Shown here one piece after another: positions 30,373 to 39,685 of a DNA stretch of 64,000 nt. Under the pieces are notes generated by a model. It had not been told where the DNA came from. It saw only the letters and a list, made by a program, of their open reading frames with translations, and did no database searches. This DNA comes from Bacteroidales bacterium (lineage in GTDB: Bacteria; Bacteroidota; Bacteroidia; Bacteroidales; UBA932). Positions within the stretch are counted from its first letter, which is position 1, and each line of letters starts with the position of its first letter. A program made the translations under genes and the position numbers. The DNA lies in NCBI GenBank assembly GCA_024401925.1, contig JAKSKD010000009.1, positions 1 to 64,000 of the forward strand, written 5' to 3'.

Positions 30373-31638
30373 TTATTTTTCTTTCTGATTTATAAAACTG
30401 TCGAACCATTTCATACGTTCTTCAGCCCAACTTTTTTCCAGCCACATCGCGTGTCCGCAGAGCGGAACGCAGAAATATTTCTTGCTACTTTTGACATGGT
30501 TGTATTCAGCAAATTCAGTGTGTGGGGGACAGGTTGGGTCCTGAAGGCCGAAAGACATATAAATAGGGCATTTTATCCTGTCAGTGAAATTCTTAACATC
30601 GAAGTAACTTAGTGTCCTGTAGAGTTCCTCCTCCGGGATTTCCAACCGTTTCGCTTCCGCAAGTATCTCTCCCATAGGCCAGTTCACAATCTGTGCATAA
30701 TGCGGGAAATCACCGAGGAAGGGGACTGCCGGAGCAGCTGCTGCTATGCGGCTGTCCAGCGATGCAGCTATCCACGTGAATGCGCCGCCTTGACTCTCAC
30801 CTTGTGCGAAGATGAGGTCAGGATCACATTTTTCCCTGGATGCGATAAAGTCGATGGCACGTATGACGTCGGCATAGGCGCCACGATAATAGTATGTTAG
30901 CTTGTCAGTAAGGCCCTGGATGTCCCAGGTACGTGGGGTAGTGCCAAGGAATATGCCCTGGCCGCGCACGCTCACGAGGAACTGTATGGTCTCCGGTTCA
31001 GAGGAAGGATCGAAGATATACGGTTCCGCCCCGTATCCCATATATTCTATCTTGACAGGATATTTGCCTTCTTTTACAGGCTCGCAGTAGTATCCGCCCA
31101 TAAGTTCACCGCCAAGTGACTTGAATTCAACACGATAGACATTACGCTGCCCGTTGGATTTCTCCGGCATCAGCGTCAATTTGTACTCCGGATCCACTTC
31201 GGCAAGTTCCTTGAGGGTGTTGTCCCAGAACTCATCGAAATCGGGCTGTTTGTCCTGTGGTGAAGATAATTCTTCCGGGCGTATGCCGATATTGAACGGA
31301 TCACAGCCATTGATATTGACCTGGTAGAATCCAGGCTCAAGTGAACTGATGTCGAACGATATCTTGCCCTTGCCATTCTTGAACTTGACCTTGGACGATG
31401 TTTCCAGAGCAGTCACCGGTTGCGTCGTAAGCCCGACATCATTAAGAATCCTGATGCTGATCAAATCTTTCTTCAATGAAGTGTTGGATACATCTGCATT
31501 AAGTATGTACGGAGTATCACCAAGCCAGAGCCAGTTATGCTCGACCGGAACTTCAACTTTGGATTGTCTTGATTCCTGTGCGGCAGCATTCGCAAACACA
31601 AGAATAAGCGACAAGACGGAAATGAAAAATTTTCTCAT
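30373..31638 (-). CDS. AXE1-family acetyl xylan esterase-like secreted protein
   Basis: A 421-residue protein with a signal peptide (about 1-20, ending NAAAQ). An N-terminal beta domain of about 120 residues is followed by an AXE1-type alpha/beta hydrolase starting at PDFDEFWDNTLKEL. The nucleophile elbow is QGESQGG, the acid lies in SFGLQDPTCPP, and the His in LCGHAMW. Members deacetylate xylan or antibiotics (cephalosporin C deacetylase relatives). The neighbouring esterases suggest hemicellulose side-chain removal, which is inference. It probably forms a transcript with the carboxylesterase gene (17-bp gap). Confidence 0.86.
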   Translation of the reverse strand: MRKFFISVLSLILVFANAAAQESRQSKVEVPVEHNWLWLGDTPYILNADVSNTSLKKDLISIRILNDVGLTTQPVTALETSSKVKFKNGKGKISFDISSLEPGFYQVNINGCDPFNIGIRPEELSSPQDKQPDFDEFWDNTLKELAEVDPEYKLTLMPEKSNGQRNVYRVEFKSLGGELMGGYYCEPVKEGKYPVKIEYMGYGAEPYIFDPSSEPETIQFLVSVRGQGIFLGTTPRTWDIQGLTDKLTYYYRGAYADVIRAIDFIASREKCDPDLIFAQGESQGGAFTWIAASLDSRIAAAAPAVPFLGDFPHYAQIVNWPMGEILAEAKRLEIPEEELYRTLSYFDVKNFTDRIKCPIYMSFGLQDPTCPPHTEFAEYNHVKSSKKYFCVPLCGHAMWLEKSWAEERMKWFDSFINQKEK

Positions 31639-31666
31639 AATATAATCTGCTATATACTGATTTTTT

Positions 31667-31698
31667 GAAAAATAGTAAGGATATTACTTATTTACAAA
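31667..31698 (-). promoter_or_regulatory. Candidate promoter of the AXE1-carboxylesterase pair
   Basis: Minus strand TTTG (31695-31698), 20 nt, TATTTTTC (31667-31674), one base off TAnnTTTG. The leader is about 25 nt. It lies in a 145-bp AT-rich gap after the upstream esterase gene. Confidence 0.45.
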
Positions 31699-31783
31699 TA
31701 ATGTCAGAGAAAGTTTTTCCGTTTGTTACACAATTTATATTATGTTAAGTTATATATAAGTTGAGAAACTCCCTTCTCTCCAT

Positions 31784-32962
31784 TTAATTTTTCCAGAGGT
31801 TAGGAAGGAATCTGTAATAGAGTAGATGTCTCCAGGTTGACCAGTCGTGGCCGGCGTTACCACCGCAATAGTATTCATACTCGATGCCGTGGTTTTCAAG
31901 TGCATTCCTGAAGCCCTGGACTCGCATATTGAACATTCCGGCTTCTTCGGCACCGCCCTGGCCCACGAACAGATAGTCCACCTTATCATTGGCCTTCGGG
32001 TCGTTGAGGAAATCCTTGAGGGTCTCTTCCGCCTTGACGTCACCGGCGCTGAGGACACCGAAATTGGCGAACAGATCAAGTGAATTCAGTCCGACGAACA
32101 TTGTATGGCGTCCGCCCATCGATAAACCGGAGATTGCGCGGCCGTGAGGATTGGCGATAGTCCTGTAATGGCTGTCGATGAAAGGAATGACGGCTTCCCG
32201 ATACTCGCGTTCCATTATGTCGAACGTCAGCTTTTCGTGCTGAGGATGGTTGCGGTGAATGACCTGGTTGTTGACAATAGCGATAATCATAGGTTCCGCC
32301 TTCCCTTCGGCAAGGAGATTGTCCATAATAAAGTTCACGCGGCCGTCATACATCCAGTTGGACGGAAGTTCACCGCTGCCTCCCATAAGATAGAGGACAG
32401 GATATTTCTTTTTGGGGTTATACTGAGGAGGGGTATATACATATATTTCGCGTTCTCCCTCTGTCACAGTGCTGTAGTAGATGTGACGGGTGATTGATCC
32501 GTGAGGAACATCCTCTCTGGCATCCCACCACTGCGGCCCGTCACCGTGAACGATGAGCTCGCTGTATGGAGGCATCGCCGTGAATGCAGCGTAGGTGTTG
32601 TTCGGATCGGCCATGCTGACTCCGTCGACAATGAGGTTGTACTGGTACATATCAACCGGAAGAGGACCGATGGTGAGGGTCCAGATTCCGTCTTCGCCCT
32701 TTGTGAAAGGTATAGGTCCGCGGGCTCCCATAATCGTGGTCATGGCACCGGAAAGTGCCACGGATTCAGCCTTCGGGGCTCTGAGTCGGAAGATGACAGT
32801 ATGGTCATCGTTCACTTGAGGGGAATTCAGATTGGCACTGAACGGGATGAGCCCTTCAGTATCCTTCTGAGGATTGTAGCTCAGATTGACGTTTGACTGC
32901 TGTGCGGATGCGACCAGCGCAACGAACAGCGAAAGCGTTGCAATAATCAGTTTCTTGTTCAT
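31784..32962 (-). CDS. Secreted CE1-type esterase with N-terminal CBM48-like domain
   Basis: A 392-residue protein; the start at 32962 (MNKKLIIATLSLF) gives a clean signal peptide ending VASAQ. An N-terminal CBM48/E-set domain (about 30-130, VIFRLRAPKAESVALSG, YQYNLIVDGVSMADP) precedes an esterase D-type hydrolase. The core has KKYPVLYLMGGSGE, nucleophile GLSMGG, acidic residue near GQGGAEEAG, and His in GNAGHDWSTW. This layout is known from feruloyl/acetyl esterases of gut Bacteroidota. It has two paralogues at 57870 and 58995. It lies 56 bp behind a lipoprotein gene. Confidence 0.88.
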   Translation of the reverse strand: MNKKLIIATLSLFVALVASAQQSNVNLSYNPQKDTEGLIPFSANLNSPQVNDDHTVIFRLRAPKAESVALSGAMTTIMGARGPIPFTKGEDGIWTLTIGPLPVDMYQYNLIVDGVSMADPNNTYAAFTAMPPYSELIVHGDGPQWWDAREDVPHGSITRHIYYSTVTEGEREIYVYTPPQYNPKKKYPVLYLMGGSGELPSNWMYDGRVNFIMDNLLAEGKAEPMIIAIVNNQVIHRNHPQHEKLTFDIMEREYREAVIPFIDSHYRTIANPHGRAISGLSMGGRHTMFVGLNSLDLFANFGVLSAGDVKAEETLKDFLNDPKANDKVDYLFVGQGGAEEAGMFNMRVQGFRNALENHGIEYEYYCGGNAGHDWSTWRHLLYYRFLPNLWKN

Positions 32963-33018
32963 AATGATATCAATGTGTGTATTATTGGCTGCTGACAAGT
33001 TCCTTAACGAATAATCAA

Positions 33019-33603
33019 TTATTTTCCTACAGTTATGCCTCCATCGGCCTTAACATTGAATTTATAATCGATATCGAGCATTTTCTTTAGCATATTAAGG
33101 ACATCAATGGATGTTTTCCCCTGTTCTGCGGCTTTCTTGAAGCTGATTCCTTTGACGCTGACCTCATCAGATTCTCTTACAGACGCAAATTCTTTTCCAT
33201 CCTGATTTACAACTGTCACCGTATAAGTATACTTGAAAGTAACATCATAGTCATCGTGTTCCGCGGGAACGAAATCCGGTTTCGGAGTGAAAGTCAGGTT
33301 GAAAGAAGTATTGCAAGGGACATCCGCACGGTGATTTGACAAACTCCAACCGGACGTGAACACCATAATATCTGAAAAATCGATGGTATCGGAACCGAGG
33401 GTATATTTACCTGAAATTGTGAATAAATCCTTCACCATTCTATTAACCTCAAAGTCCAAGTTAACAACACAAGTATATGTATCAGTCGGTGCCGGAGTCG
33501 GAGTAGGAGTAGGTGTTGGGGTCGGAGCAGGTTCTTTTGAACAAGAGATGATTGCAAAAGTAACGGCAGCAATAGTGAACAGTTTTGATACAAATTTTTT
33601 CAT
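33019..33603 (-). CDS. Lipoprotein of unknown function with Pro-Thr linker
   Basis: I do not recognise the family. The 194-residue protein has a lipoprotein signal (FAIISC, Cys at residue 21), then a linker of alternating Pro and Thr (about residues 26-40) that should hold the rest away from the membrane. The rest is a beta-rich domain ending KFNVKADGGITVGK. The linker is coded by a near-perfect hexanucleotide repeat (33488-33530), so its length can easily vary. It is co-directional with two barrel-protein genes upstream and an esterase gene downstream. Confidence 0.7.
   Translation of the reverse strand: MKKFVSKLFTIAAVTFAIISCSKEPAPTPTPTPTPTPAPTDTYTCVVNLDFEVNRMVKDLFTISGKYTLGSDTIDFSDIMVFTSGWSLSNHRADVPCNTSFNLTFTPKPDFVPAEHDDYDVTFKYTYTVTVVNQDGKEFASVRESDEVSVKGISFKKAAEQGKTSIDVLNMLKKMLDIDYKFNVKADGGITVGK
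33488..33530. repeat. Hexanucleotide repeat coding a Pro-Thr linker
   Basis: About seven units of a GGAGTN-like 6-mer (plus-strand reading) that code Pro-Thr pairs in the lipoprotein. Changes by whole units keep the frame, so slippage would alter linker length rather than switch the gene off. Confidence 0.6.
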
Positions 33604-33626
33604 ATAATGTATTATTTATCAGACAT

Positions 33627-34256
33627 TTAGAAATTAAGCGCAATTGAAAAATTCAGAGCTGAATTGAAGATGTCGCTTCGCCGGAGTTGATGATAATAAG
33701 CAATAACATTGTGATCTTTGTCCTCAAGATTCTTCGGATGATCCCCGGCTATCTGGTATGATATGATTGCATCCAGGCTAAGGTCTTTGTTCAACTTGAT
33801 TCTGTAGCCGGCTCCGAGTTTTCCAAAGACAATGGGCAGGGATTCAAAAGTGCTGGCACCGCCAACTCCCCCTTCAATGAAGTTGAAAATTCCATTGTTG
33901 CGGTATCCTTTATAGTAATATCCAGTGCGGAGTGAATATGTAAGAATCCTTCTGGCATCCTGTATTCCAGAATATCCGAAATTAAACGTAAAATCGGCAC
34001 GGTTGAAGAAGCGGAGACCAAGTCGTCCGAGTATATGTCCGTTCGATACATAATCGAAAGCGCCTCCAACAATATCAACCCTCATACCTTCTTCATCATA
34101 GAATATATAATTATGGTTCTGATAGAATGTAGCGGTATATCCCCACTCCAGGCCCCCTGTAATCTCCACCTTCCTTTCAGGGTTCCGGGCGCTCAAAAAC
34201 TGGGCGGTCAAAAGCAGAATAACTGCGGATATTACATACTTTATCTTCATCACCAA
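33627..34256 (-). CDS. Predicted small outer-membrane beta-barrel protein
   Basis: A 209-residue exported protein with a signal peptide (about 1-23). It has eight or so alternating strands with aromatic ends (GLEWGYTATFYQNHNYIFY, LGRLGLRFFNRADFTFNFGY, LSLDAIISYQIAG, ALNFSIALNF). The last residue is Phe, as usual for barrels handled by BAM. It is similar in plan to the neighbour at 34250, overlaps it by 7 bp, and precedes the Pro-Thr lipoprotein. No specific function can be given. Confidence 0.65.
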   Translation of the reverse strand: MVMKIKYVISAVILLLTAQFLSARNPERKVEITGGLEWGYTATFYQNHNYIFYDEEGMRVDIVGGAFDYVSNGHILGRLGLRFFNRADFTFNFGYSGIQDARRILTYSLRTGYYYKGYRNNGIFNFIEGGVGGASTFESLPIVFGKLGAGYRIKLNKDLSLDAIISYQIAGDHPKNLEDKDHNVIAYYHQLRRSDIFNSALNFSIALNF

Positions 34257-34816
34257 TAATACTGTATTCTCAATTCAGGCTGATACAAATTGACAAGTCC
34301 CGCCTGGAAAAACTTGAAGTCAAGCACTCCGATATTGTTGTCCTCCCTCAGATGGAATGCGGCCGAAGCTTCAAGTGCCAGGGACAGGCTGAGATGATTC
34401 TCAAACATGAAGGTTCCTACGATTTCACCGCTGACCCCACACATAAGTCCGACTCGGCTGTTCAAATCACGGACATAGCCGAATGTGATGCCGGGACCGG
34501 CATACAACTGAAACTTATCCCCATTCTTCAAGTCTTTCGAACATAACGGATGATTGTAATTGTAACGAGCACGGATACCCGGAGAAGATGACTGCCCGTC
34601 CAGGATGCTCTGCATATCAAGAAATAATGCAAAAGAATTCAAATGCGCAGAATCATAGTTGGATAAATCGACAGAGACTCCGAATCCCTTGGCGGAATGG
34701 AATGTCCCCACCGAGAATTTCGGCAGTTCAAATGTCTGAGCATTAACTGTTACAGAACTGACCAATGCAGAAACGGCCAGTACAGTTAACGCAAATATGT
34801 GGATATTCCTCGCCAT
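34250..34816 (-). CDS. Predicted outer-membrane protein
   Basis: A 188-residue exported protein with a signal peptide (about 1-27, ending VNAQ) and a strand pattern of a small barrel (LYAGPGITFGYVRDLNSRVGLMCGVSGEIVG, LSLSLALEASAAFHL). It ends QPELRIQYYW with a C-terminal aromatic residue. It is the first gene of a four-gene minus run: two barrels, a lipoprotein and a CE1 esterase. It is divergent from rarA. Confidence 0.62.
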   Translation of the reverse strand: MARNIHIFALTVLAVSALVSSVTVNAQTFELPKFSVGTFHSAKGFGVSVDLSNYDSAHLNSFALFLDMQSILDGQSSSPGIRARYNYNHPLCSKDLKNGDKFQLYAGPGITFGYVRDLNSRVGLMCGVSGEIVGTFMFENHLSLSLALEASAAFHLREDNNIGVLDFKFFQAGLVNLYQPELRIQYYW

Positions 34817-34837
34817 AAAATTTGTCTAATATAGGCA

Positions 34838-34853
34838 ATATTCGTAAGAATAT
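34838..34853. promoter_or_regulatory. Short palindrome between divergent genes
   Basis: ATATTC-GTAA-GAATAT in the 66-bp space between the barrel gene (34816) and rarA (34883), 3 bp before the rarA -7 box. It could be an operator; too short to be sure. Confidence 0.25.
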
Positions 34854-34855
34854 CG

Positions 34856-34863
34856 TATATTTG
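34856..34863 (+). promoter_or_regulatory. -7 box of the rarA-rlmD-exchanger operon
   Basis: TATATTTG, a full TAnnTTTG match, with a leader of about 16 nt to the rarA ATG. No clear -33 TTG at the usual distance. Confidence 0.45.
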
Positions 34864-34882
34864 ATAATCTAAATGTTTCATT

Positions 34883-36187
34883 ATGCCGACAGCGACCACT
34901 TCAATCCTCCCACCATTGCCCGAACGGCTCCGGCCTCATTCCCTTGAGGATTATGTCGGTCAGAAGCATCTTGTAGGCGAAGGCTGCATACTGAGGAAGA
35001 TGATTGAGAGCGGAGCTTTGTCGTCATTCATCCTCTGGGGGCCTCCGGGAGTCGGGAAGACCACCCTGGCAAAAATCATCGCAGATACGATGGACAGGGA
35101 ATTCTACACCCTATCAGCCATCAGCTCAGGAGTCAAGGACGTCAGGGACGTAATAGATGGGGCAAAAAGCAAATCCCTCTTCTCCCACTCCGCGGCACCC
35201 GTGCTGTTCATTGATGAAATACACAGATTCAACAAAGCTCAGCAGGACGCACTTCTCGGGGCTGTTGAAGACGGAACGATTATCCTGATCGGCGCTACAA
35301 CGGAAAACCCGTCGTTCGAGGTCATCACCCCGCTTCTGTCAAGATGCCAGGTATTCGTGCTTAAATCATTGGAACAGGAAGATTTGCAGACACTGCTCGA
35401 CAGGGCTCTTTCGAACGACCAGATACTGAAAGAAAGAAAAGTCGAAGTCCGCCAGACAGCCGCGCTCTTCAGACATAGCGGAGGTGACGGAAGGAAACTG
35501 CTGAACATACTTGAGATTGTTGTTGACTCCCAGGCCGGGCGCTCCCCTGTCATCATAGACAATGAAACCGTGACGGAATGTCTCCAGCAAGGTGTCGCCA
35601 TATACGACAAGGGCGGCGAGATGCATTACGACATCATCTCCGCATTCATAAAGAGCATCAGAGGGTCCGACCCGAATGCAGCCGTTTACTATATGGCACG
35701 GATGCTTGACGGCGGAGAAGACCCGCTTTTCATAGCAAGGAGGATGTGTATAAGCGCATCCGAAGACATAGGTCTTGCAAATCCCAACGCAATGCTGCTG
35801 GCAAATGCCTGTTTCCAGATTGTCAATTCCATAGGTATGCCTGAAGCAAGGATTCCGCTTTCGGAGACCGCAATCTATCTGGCATCATCACCCAAGAGCA
35901 ATTCCGCCTATATGGCAATCGGGAAGGCACTTGAAGCCGCTGCATCAGACCGCACGGCTGCCGTGCCGCTCTACCTCAGGAATGCTCCAACAAAGTTGAT
36001 GGCGGAACTCGGATATTCCGACGGATATAAATATGCCCACGATTTTCCAGGGCATTTTGTGGATTTGGAATTCCTCCCTGATGCATTTCGGGGTACGGTA
36101 TTCTACGAACCACAGCCAAATCCTTCAGAGGACAAACTGAAGGCATACCTGACAGCCTGCTGGCCAAAATACTATACAAAGAAATGA
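34883..36187 (+). CDS. rarA: Replication-associated recombination protein RarA
   Basis: An AAA+ ATPase (MgsA/WRNIP1 family) that acts at stalled replication forks. The 434-residue protein has Walker A WGPPGVGKTTLAK, Walker B VLFIDEIHRF, sensor 1 GATTENPSF, and a C-terminal tetramerisation domain (SIRGSDPNAAVYYMARML, IARRMCISASEDIGLANP). The length is normal. Its stop overlaps rlmD by 4 bp, starting a three-gene operon. Confidence 0.95.
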   Translation: MPTATTSILPPLPERLRPHSLEDYVGQKHLVGEGCILRKMIESGALSSFILWGPPGVGKTTLAKIIADTMDREFYTLSAISSGVKDVRDVIDGAKSKSLFSHSAAPVLFIDEIHRFNKAQQDALLGAVEDGTIILIGATTENPSFEVITPLLSRCQVFVLKSLEQEDLQTLLDRALSNDQILKERKVEVRQTAALFRHSGGDGRKLLNILEIVVDSQAGRSPVIIDNETVTECLQQGVAIYDKGGEMHYDIISAFIKSIRGSDPNAAVYYMARMLDGGEDPLFIARRMCISASEDIGLANPNAMLLANACFQIVNSIGMPEARIPLSETAIYLASSPKSNSAYMAIGKALEAAASDRTAAVPLYLRNAPTKLMAELGYSDGYKYAHDFPGHFVDLEFLPDAFRGTVFYEPQPNPSEDKLKAYLTACWPKYYTKK

Positions 36188-37590
36188 GCAGAAAGAAAGT
36201 TGACATACTTATTGAAAACGCCGTCATCGAGGCTGTAGCCGCCGAAGGAAAGGCTCTTACGCATTATGAAGGCATCGTGGTCTTCGTAGAATTCGCCGTG
36301 CCGGGGGATGTTGTGGACATCAGGGTAACCAAGAAGAAAAAGAATCATTGGGAAGGATTCGTAAGCCGTATGGTGAAGCCGTCCGAGAACAGGCTGGAAC
36401 CTTTCTGCCCACATTTCGGCGTATGCGGCGGTTGCAAATGGCAGCCTCTCCCCTATGAGATGCAGTTGGCGGCAAAGCAGCAGCAAGTATATGACCAGCT
36501 TGTACGTATCGGCCACCTTGACATTCCCGAAATAAGCCCGATACTCGGATCTGAAAAGACAGAGTATTACAGAAATAAGCTGGAGTTCACTTTCTCCAAC
36601 CGTCGCTGGGAGAAAAAGCCGCTGGAGGAAGGTGAAGCCGCGCAGCCGGGACTCGGCTTCCACGTAGGAAAATATTTCGACAAGGTACTCGACATCGAGG
36701 ACTGCCATCTGCAGGCTGACCCGTCGAATGCAATCAGGAATTTCATCCGCAGTTATGCCCTTGAAAAGGGACTTTCTTTCTACAACATCCGTGAGAACAG
36801 AGGCTATCTCCGCAACATCATAATCCGCTCCACCCAGACCGGAAACATAATGCTCATCGTCGTTATTTCCGATGATGACGACCCTGCAAAAAGGGAGAGA
36901 TTTCTCGACTCAATTTCCAAAGAGTTTCCTCAGATAAGTTCGCTTTACTACGTAATTAACAGCAAGTTGAATGATTCCATTTCCGATCTTCAGCCTGCCC
37001 TTTACAGGGGTAATGACGCCATTTATGAGGAAATGGAAGGCCTGCATTTCAAGATAGGGCCTAAGTCCTTCTACCAGACCAATTCAAGGCAGGCGTACAG
37101 GCTGTATTCTGTCACACGCGAATTCGCCGGTCTTACCGGGAACGAGGTGGTTTATGACCTCTACACGGGCACCGGTACGATTGCGCAATTCGTCTCAGGC
37201 AAAGCCTCCAAGGTGATAGGAATCGAATATGTCCCGGAAGCTATTGAAGACGCAGTACTGAATGCCGCGAACAACGGGATCACCAACTGCGAATTCTTTG
37301 CAGGTGATATGAAGGATATCCTCACAGCGGACTTCATCGGAGAGCACGGAAAGCCTGACGTCATAATCCTGGATCCGCCGCGCGCCGGTATCCATCCCGA
37401 CGTCGCTTCCGTAATCCTTGAAACGGCACCCTCAAGGATGGTGTACGTCAGCTGCAACCCTGCCTCACAGGCACGTGACCTTGCCATACTTTCCCAGAAA
37501 TACACCATTGAGGCCGTACAGCCTGTAGATATGTTCCCACATACACAGCACGTTGAAAATGTCTGCAAATTAAAACTTAAGGAAAAATGA
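36184..37590 (+). CDS. rlmD: 23S rRNA (uracil-C5)-methyltransferase, RlmD/RumA type
   Basis: The 468-residue class I methyltransferase has an N-terminal TRAM domain (VEFAVPGDVVDIRVTKKKKN). An iron-sulfur motif follows (CPHFGVCGGCKWQPL), then the methyltransferase core (VYDLYTGTGTIAQF, IILDPPRAGIH) and the catalytic Cys in MVYVSCNPASQARD. The family methylates U1939 or U747 of 23S rRNA (or tRNA U54); the exact target is not decided by sequence alone. It has 4-bp overlaps with both neighbours. Confidence 0.9.
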   Translation: MSRKKVDILIENAVIEAVAAEGKALTHYEGIVVFVEFAVPGDVVDIRVTKKKKNHWEGFVSRMVKPSENRLEPFCPHFGVCGGCKWQPLPYEMQLAAKQQQVYDQLVRIGHLDIPEISPILGSEKTEYYRNKLEFTFSNRRWEKKPLEEGEAAQPGLGFHVGKYFDKVLDIEDCHLQADPSNAIRNFIRSYALEKGLSFYNIRENRGYLRNIIIRSTQTGNIMLIVVISDDDDPAKRERFLDSISKEFPQISSLYYVINSKLNDSISDLQPALYRGNDAIYEEMEGLHFKIGPKSFYQTNSRQAYRLYSVTREFAGLTGNEVVYDLYTGTGTIAQFVSGKASKVIGIEYVPEAIEDAVLNAANNGITNCEFFAGDMKDILTADFIGEHGKPDVIILDPPRAGIHPDVASVILETAPSRMVYVSCNPASQARDLAILSQKYTIEAVQPVDMFPHTQHVENVCKLKLKEK

Positions 37591-38513
37591 CCTATCTTCT
37601 TCTTATTGTTGGACTTGCACTTATTATTTTTGGCGCCGATGCCCTGGTGGACGGTGCTTCGGGCATAGCAAGAAAATTCAATGTCAGTGAATTCGTCATA
37701 GGCCTCACTATTGTGGGCTTCGGCACGTCCTGTCCGGAGCTTGTTGTCAGCCTTACCGGTGCATTGAGCGGTAGTGCCGACATCGCCATCGGCAACGTTG
37801 TCGGTTCAAACATATTCAACACCCTCCTAATACTTGGAGTCACGGCACTTATTACCCCGATTGCAATTACAAGCGAGAACCGATTGAGGGACATTCCTAT
37901 CACAATTCTGGTCACCCTTACCTTCATTCTTTTCGGACTCTTCCACAAGGACATCTCCCGCCTTGAAGGAATAATCTTTCTGCTGATGTTTGCGGCATAT
38001 ATGTATATGTGTTTCAAATTGGACAAAGGTGACACAGAAGAAGTTAAGGTAAAACAGCTGAAGCTTTTCACTGCTATTCTGATGACTCTTGCAGGACTTG
38101 CCGGACTGATTTTCGGCGGGAAACTGTTCGTCAATTCCGCCACGGACATCGCTCACAGCCTGGGTATCAGCGACAAGTTCATAGCAATCACCCTGCTTGC
38201 CGGAGGTACTTCCCTCCCGGAACTTGCCACCTGTATTGTGGCTGCAATCAAGGGTAAGGGTCAGCTAGCTCTCGGCAACATTCTCGGTTCGAACATATTC
38301 AACATACTCCTTATTCTGGGATGTTCGGCAACTATTGTCCCACTGAGTTTCGGTTCGATGAACTATGTGGACCTCGGAGTGCTTCTCCTCGGCGCATTGG
38401 TTGTATTCACAAGCGCTTATGTTGGGAAAAGAGACAAGATAGACAGACTGGACGGCGCTATCTTCCTTATTATCGAGATCGCCTACCTGATATTTCTGTC
38501 AGTCAAATTGTAA
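37587..38513 (+). CDS. Calcium/sodium antiporter, CaCA family (YrbG-like)
   Basis: A 308-residue membrane protein with ten to eleven hydrophobic helices and the two inverted alpha repeats of the family: GFGTSCPELVVSLTGALSG with GNVVGSNIFN, and AGGTSLPELATCIVAAIKG with GNILGSNIFN. The Glu in each repeat binds the cation. It exchanges Ca2+ for Na+ (or H+) across the inner membrane. It is the third gene of the rarA operon; the link to DNA repair and rRNA methylation is only positional. Confidence 0.92.
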   Translation: MTYLLLIVGLALIIFGADALVDGASGIARKFNVSEFVIGLTIVGFGTSCPELVVSLTGALSGSADIAIGNVVGSNIFNTLLILGVTALITPIAITSENRLRDIPITILVTLTFILFGLFHKDISRLEGIIFLLMFAAYMYMCFKLDKGDTEEVKVKQLKLFTAILMTLAGLAGLIFGGKLFVNSATDIAHSLGISDKFIAITLLAGGTSLPELATCIVAAIKGKGQLALGNILGSNIFNILLILGCSATIVPLSFGSMNYVDLGVLLLGALVVFTSAYVGKRDKIDRLDGAIFLIIEIAYLIFLSVKL

Positions 38514-38519
38514 GTTATC

Positions 38520-39674
38520 CTAGAAAAGGTTTTCCTTGGACACGATAGGATTGGCGTATATCCGCCAGAATATATCGCGCAGCTCATCCTTGTCGAGTCC
38601 GCGCTCGGCTTTCTTCAGCTTGTGCTCAGTGTAAGCCTTGAATGCTTCCACATCGGCATCATTATAGTACATCGAGTATTTATTCACTCCGAACACCAGA
38701 TCATACGCGATATAGTTCGTTTTCCAGAGCTTGTAGCCTTCGATGACTCTGCGGTCGGCCGCATGTCTTATCCATTGGTATCGGTCATTTTTGTCGCAAT
38801 GTGAGGCCATTTCAATTTCCTCTTCCGTCAAAGGACGGCCAATATGCAGATGGACGTGCCCCTTCTGCTGTCTGATGCCGGTAAGTATGCTGTGCATATC
38901 CTCATTTTTCTTCTTTACGTATTTCTCGGTACGTGAAATGAGAATCTCCCTCGCCTTCTTGAAATCGCACGGCTCATATTCGTAAGAAATACACAGAGGC
39001 ACGATGTTCAGCTCCATAAAATTGGACTTGAAGTCCTTCTCTCCGCTCATATCGAACATCTTCAGGAGTCCCTGTTCTGTGATATCCGCGCCATCCTTCG
39101 TGCGGCCCTGACGCTGCGCTATCCATACAGAGCTTTTTCCTGAAACGATAGTATCTCTGATATATCGGGAAAGGACCTGTGAAGAGAGATACAGTTCGCG
39201 TGCGCTTATCCCCCTAAGAACCTTAATCATACGGTTTGAACGCAGAAGACCTTCGACGACCGGATCAGAAAGAAGATTATCCCCCACACATATCTCCGTC
39301 AATGGAAGCTTATTGCTCCACAATACATATTGAGTGAATGCCGGATCCAATATGATGTCCCTATGATTTGACATTGCAAGGAACTTTCCGTCAACATTTT
39401 GGATATTCTCAATTCCATCATAGGTAAAAGTGTCCACGGTATTTTTGATGACCCATTCGACAGCCTTCGACATGATGGCAGACTGGAATTCATCTACGCT
39501 GTCAATGCTTTTTAGCATCTTGCGCAGGGTATTTACCGGCTCGTTAGGGAAAAGATACTTTGAAAGGACTCCAACCATCGGATGACGGGCGACCTTGGCA
39601 AGTGCTACCTTGGCCTCTTCATCAGTAAAGGGTCTTATATCTTCTTCTATATATGTATTCTTTACCTCTTCCAT
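38520..39674 (-). CDS. 1-acyl-glycerol-3-phosphate acyltransferase-like protein
   Basis: A 384-residue PlsC-superfamily protein with no clear signal peptide. The acceptor motif is SNHRDIILD, with His followed by Asp at +2 and +6, instead of the classical H-x4-D. The later motif is VWIAQRQGRTKDG where classic enzymes have FPEGTRS. Both variants recur in Bacteroidota members of the family as I know it. The C-terminal 120 residues are a helical extension. It probably acylates a glycerophosphate or related lipid. It is downstream of queA with an 11-bp gap and convergent with the exchanger gene. Confidence 0.82.
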   Translation of the reverse strand: MEEVKNTYIEEDIRPFTDEEAKVALAKVARHPMVGVLSKYLFPNEPVNTLRKMLKSIDSVDEFQSAIMSKAVEWVIKNTVDTFTYDGIENIQNVDGKFLAMSNHRDIILDPAFTQYVLWSNKLPLTEICVGDNLLSDPVVEGLLRSNRMIKVLRGISARELYLSSQVLSRYIRDTIVSGKSSVWIAQRQGRTKDGADITEQGLLKMFDMSGEKDFKSNFMELNIVPLCISYEYEPCDFKKAREILISRTEKYVKKKNEDMHSILTGIRQQKGHVHLHIGRPLTEEEIEMASHCDKNDRYQWIRHAADRRVIEGYKLWKTNYIAYDLVFGVNKYSMYYNDADVEAFKAYTEHKLKKAERGLDKDELRDIFWRIYANPIVSKENLF

Positions 39675-39685
39675 AATTCATAATT

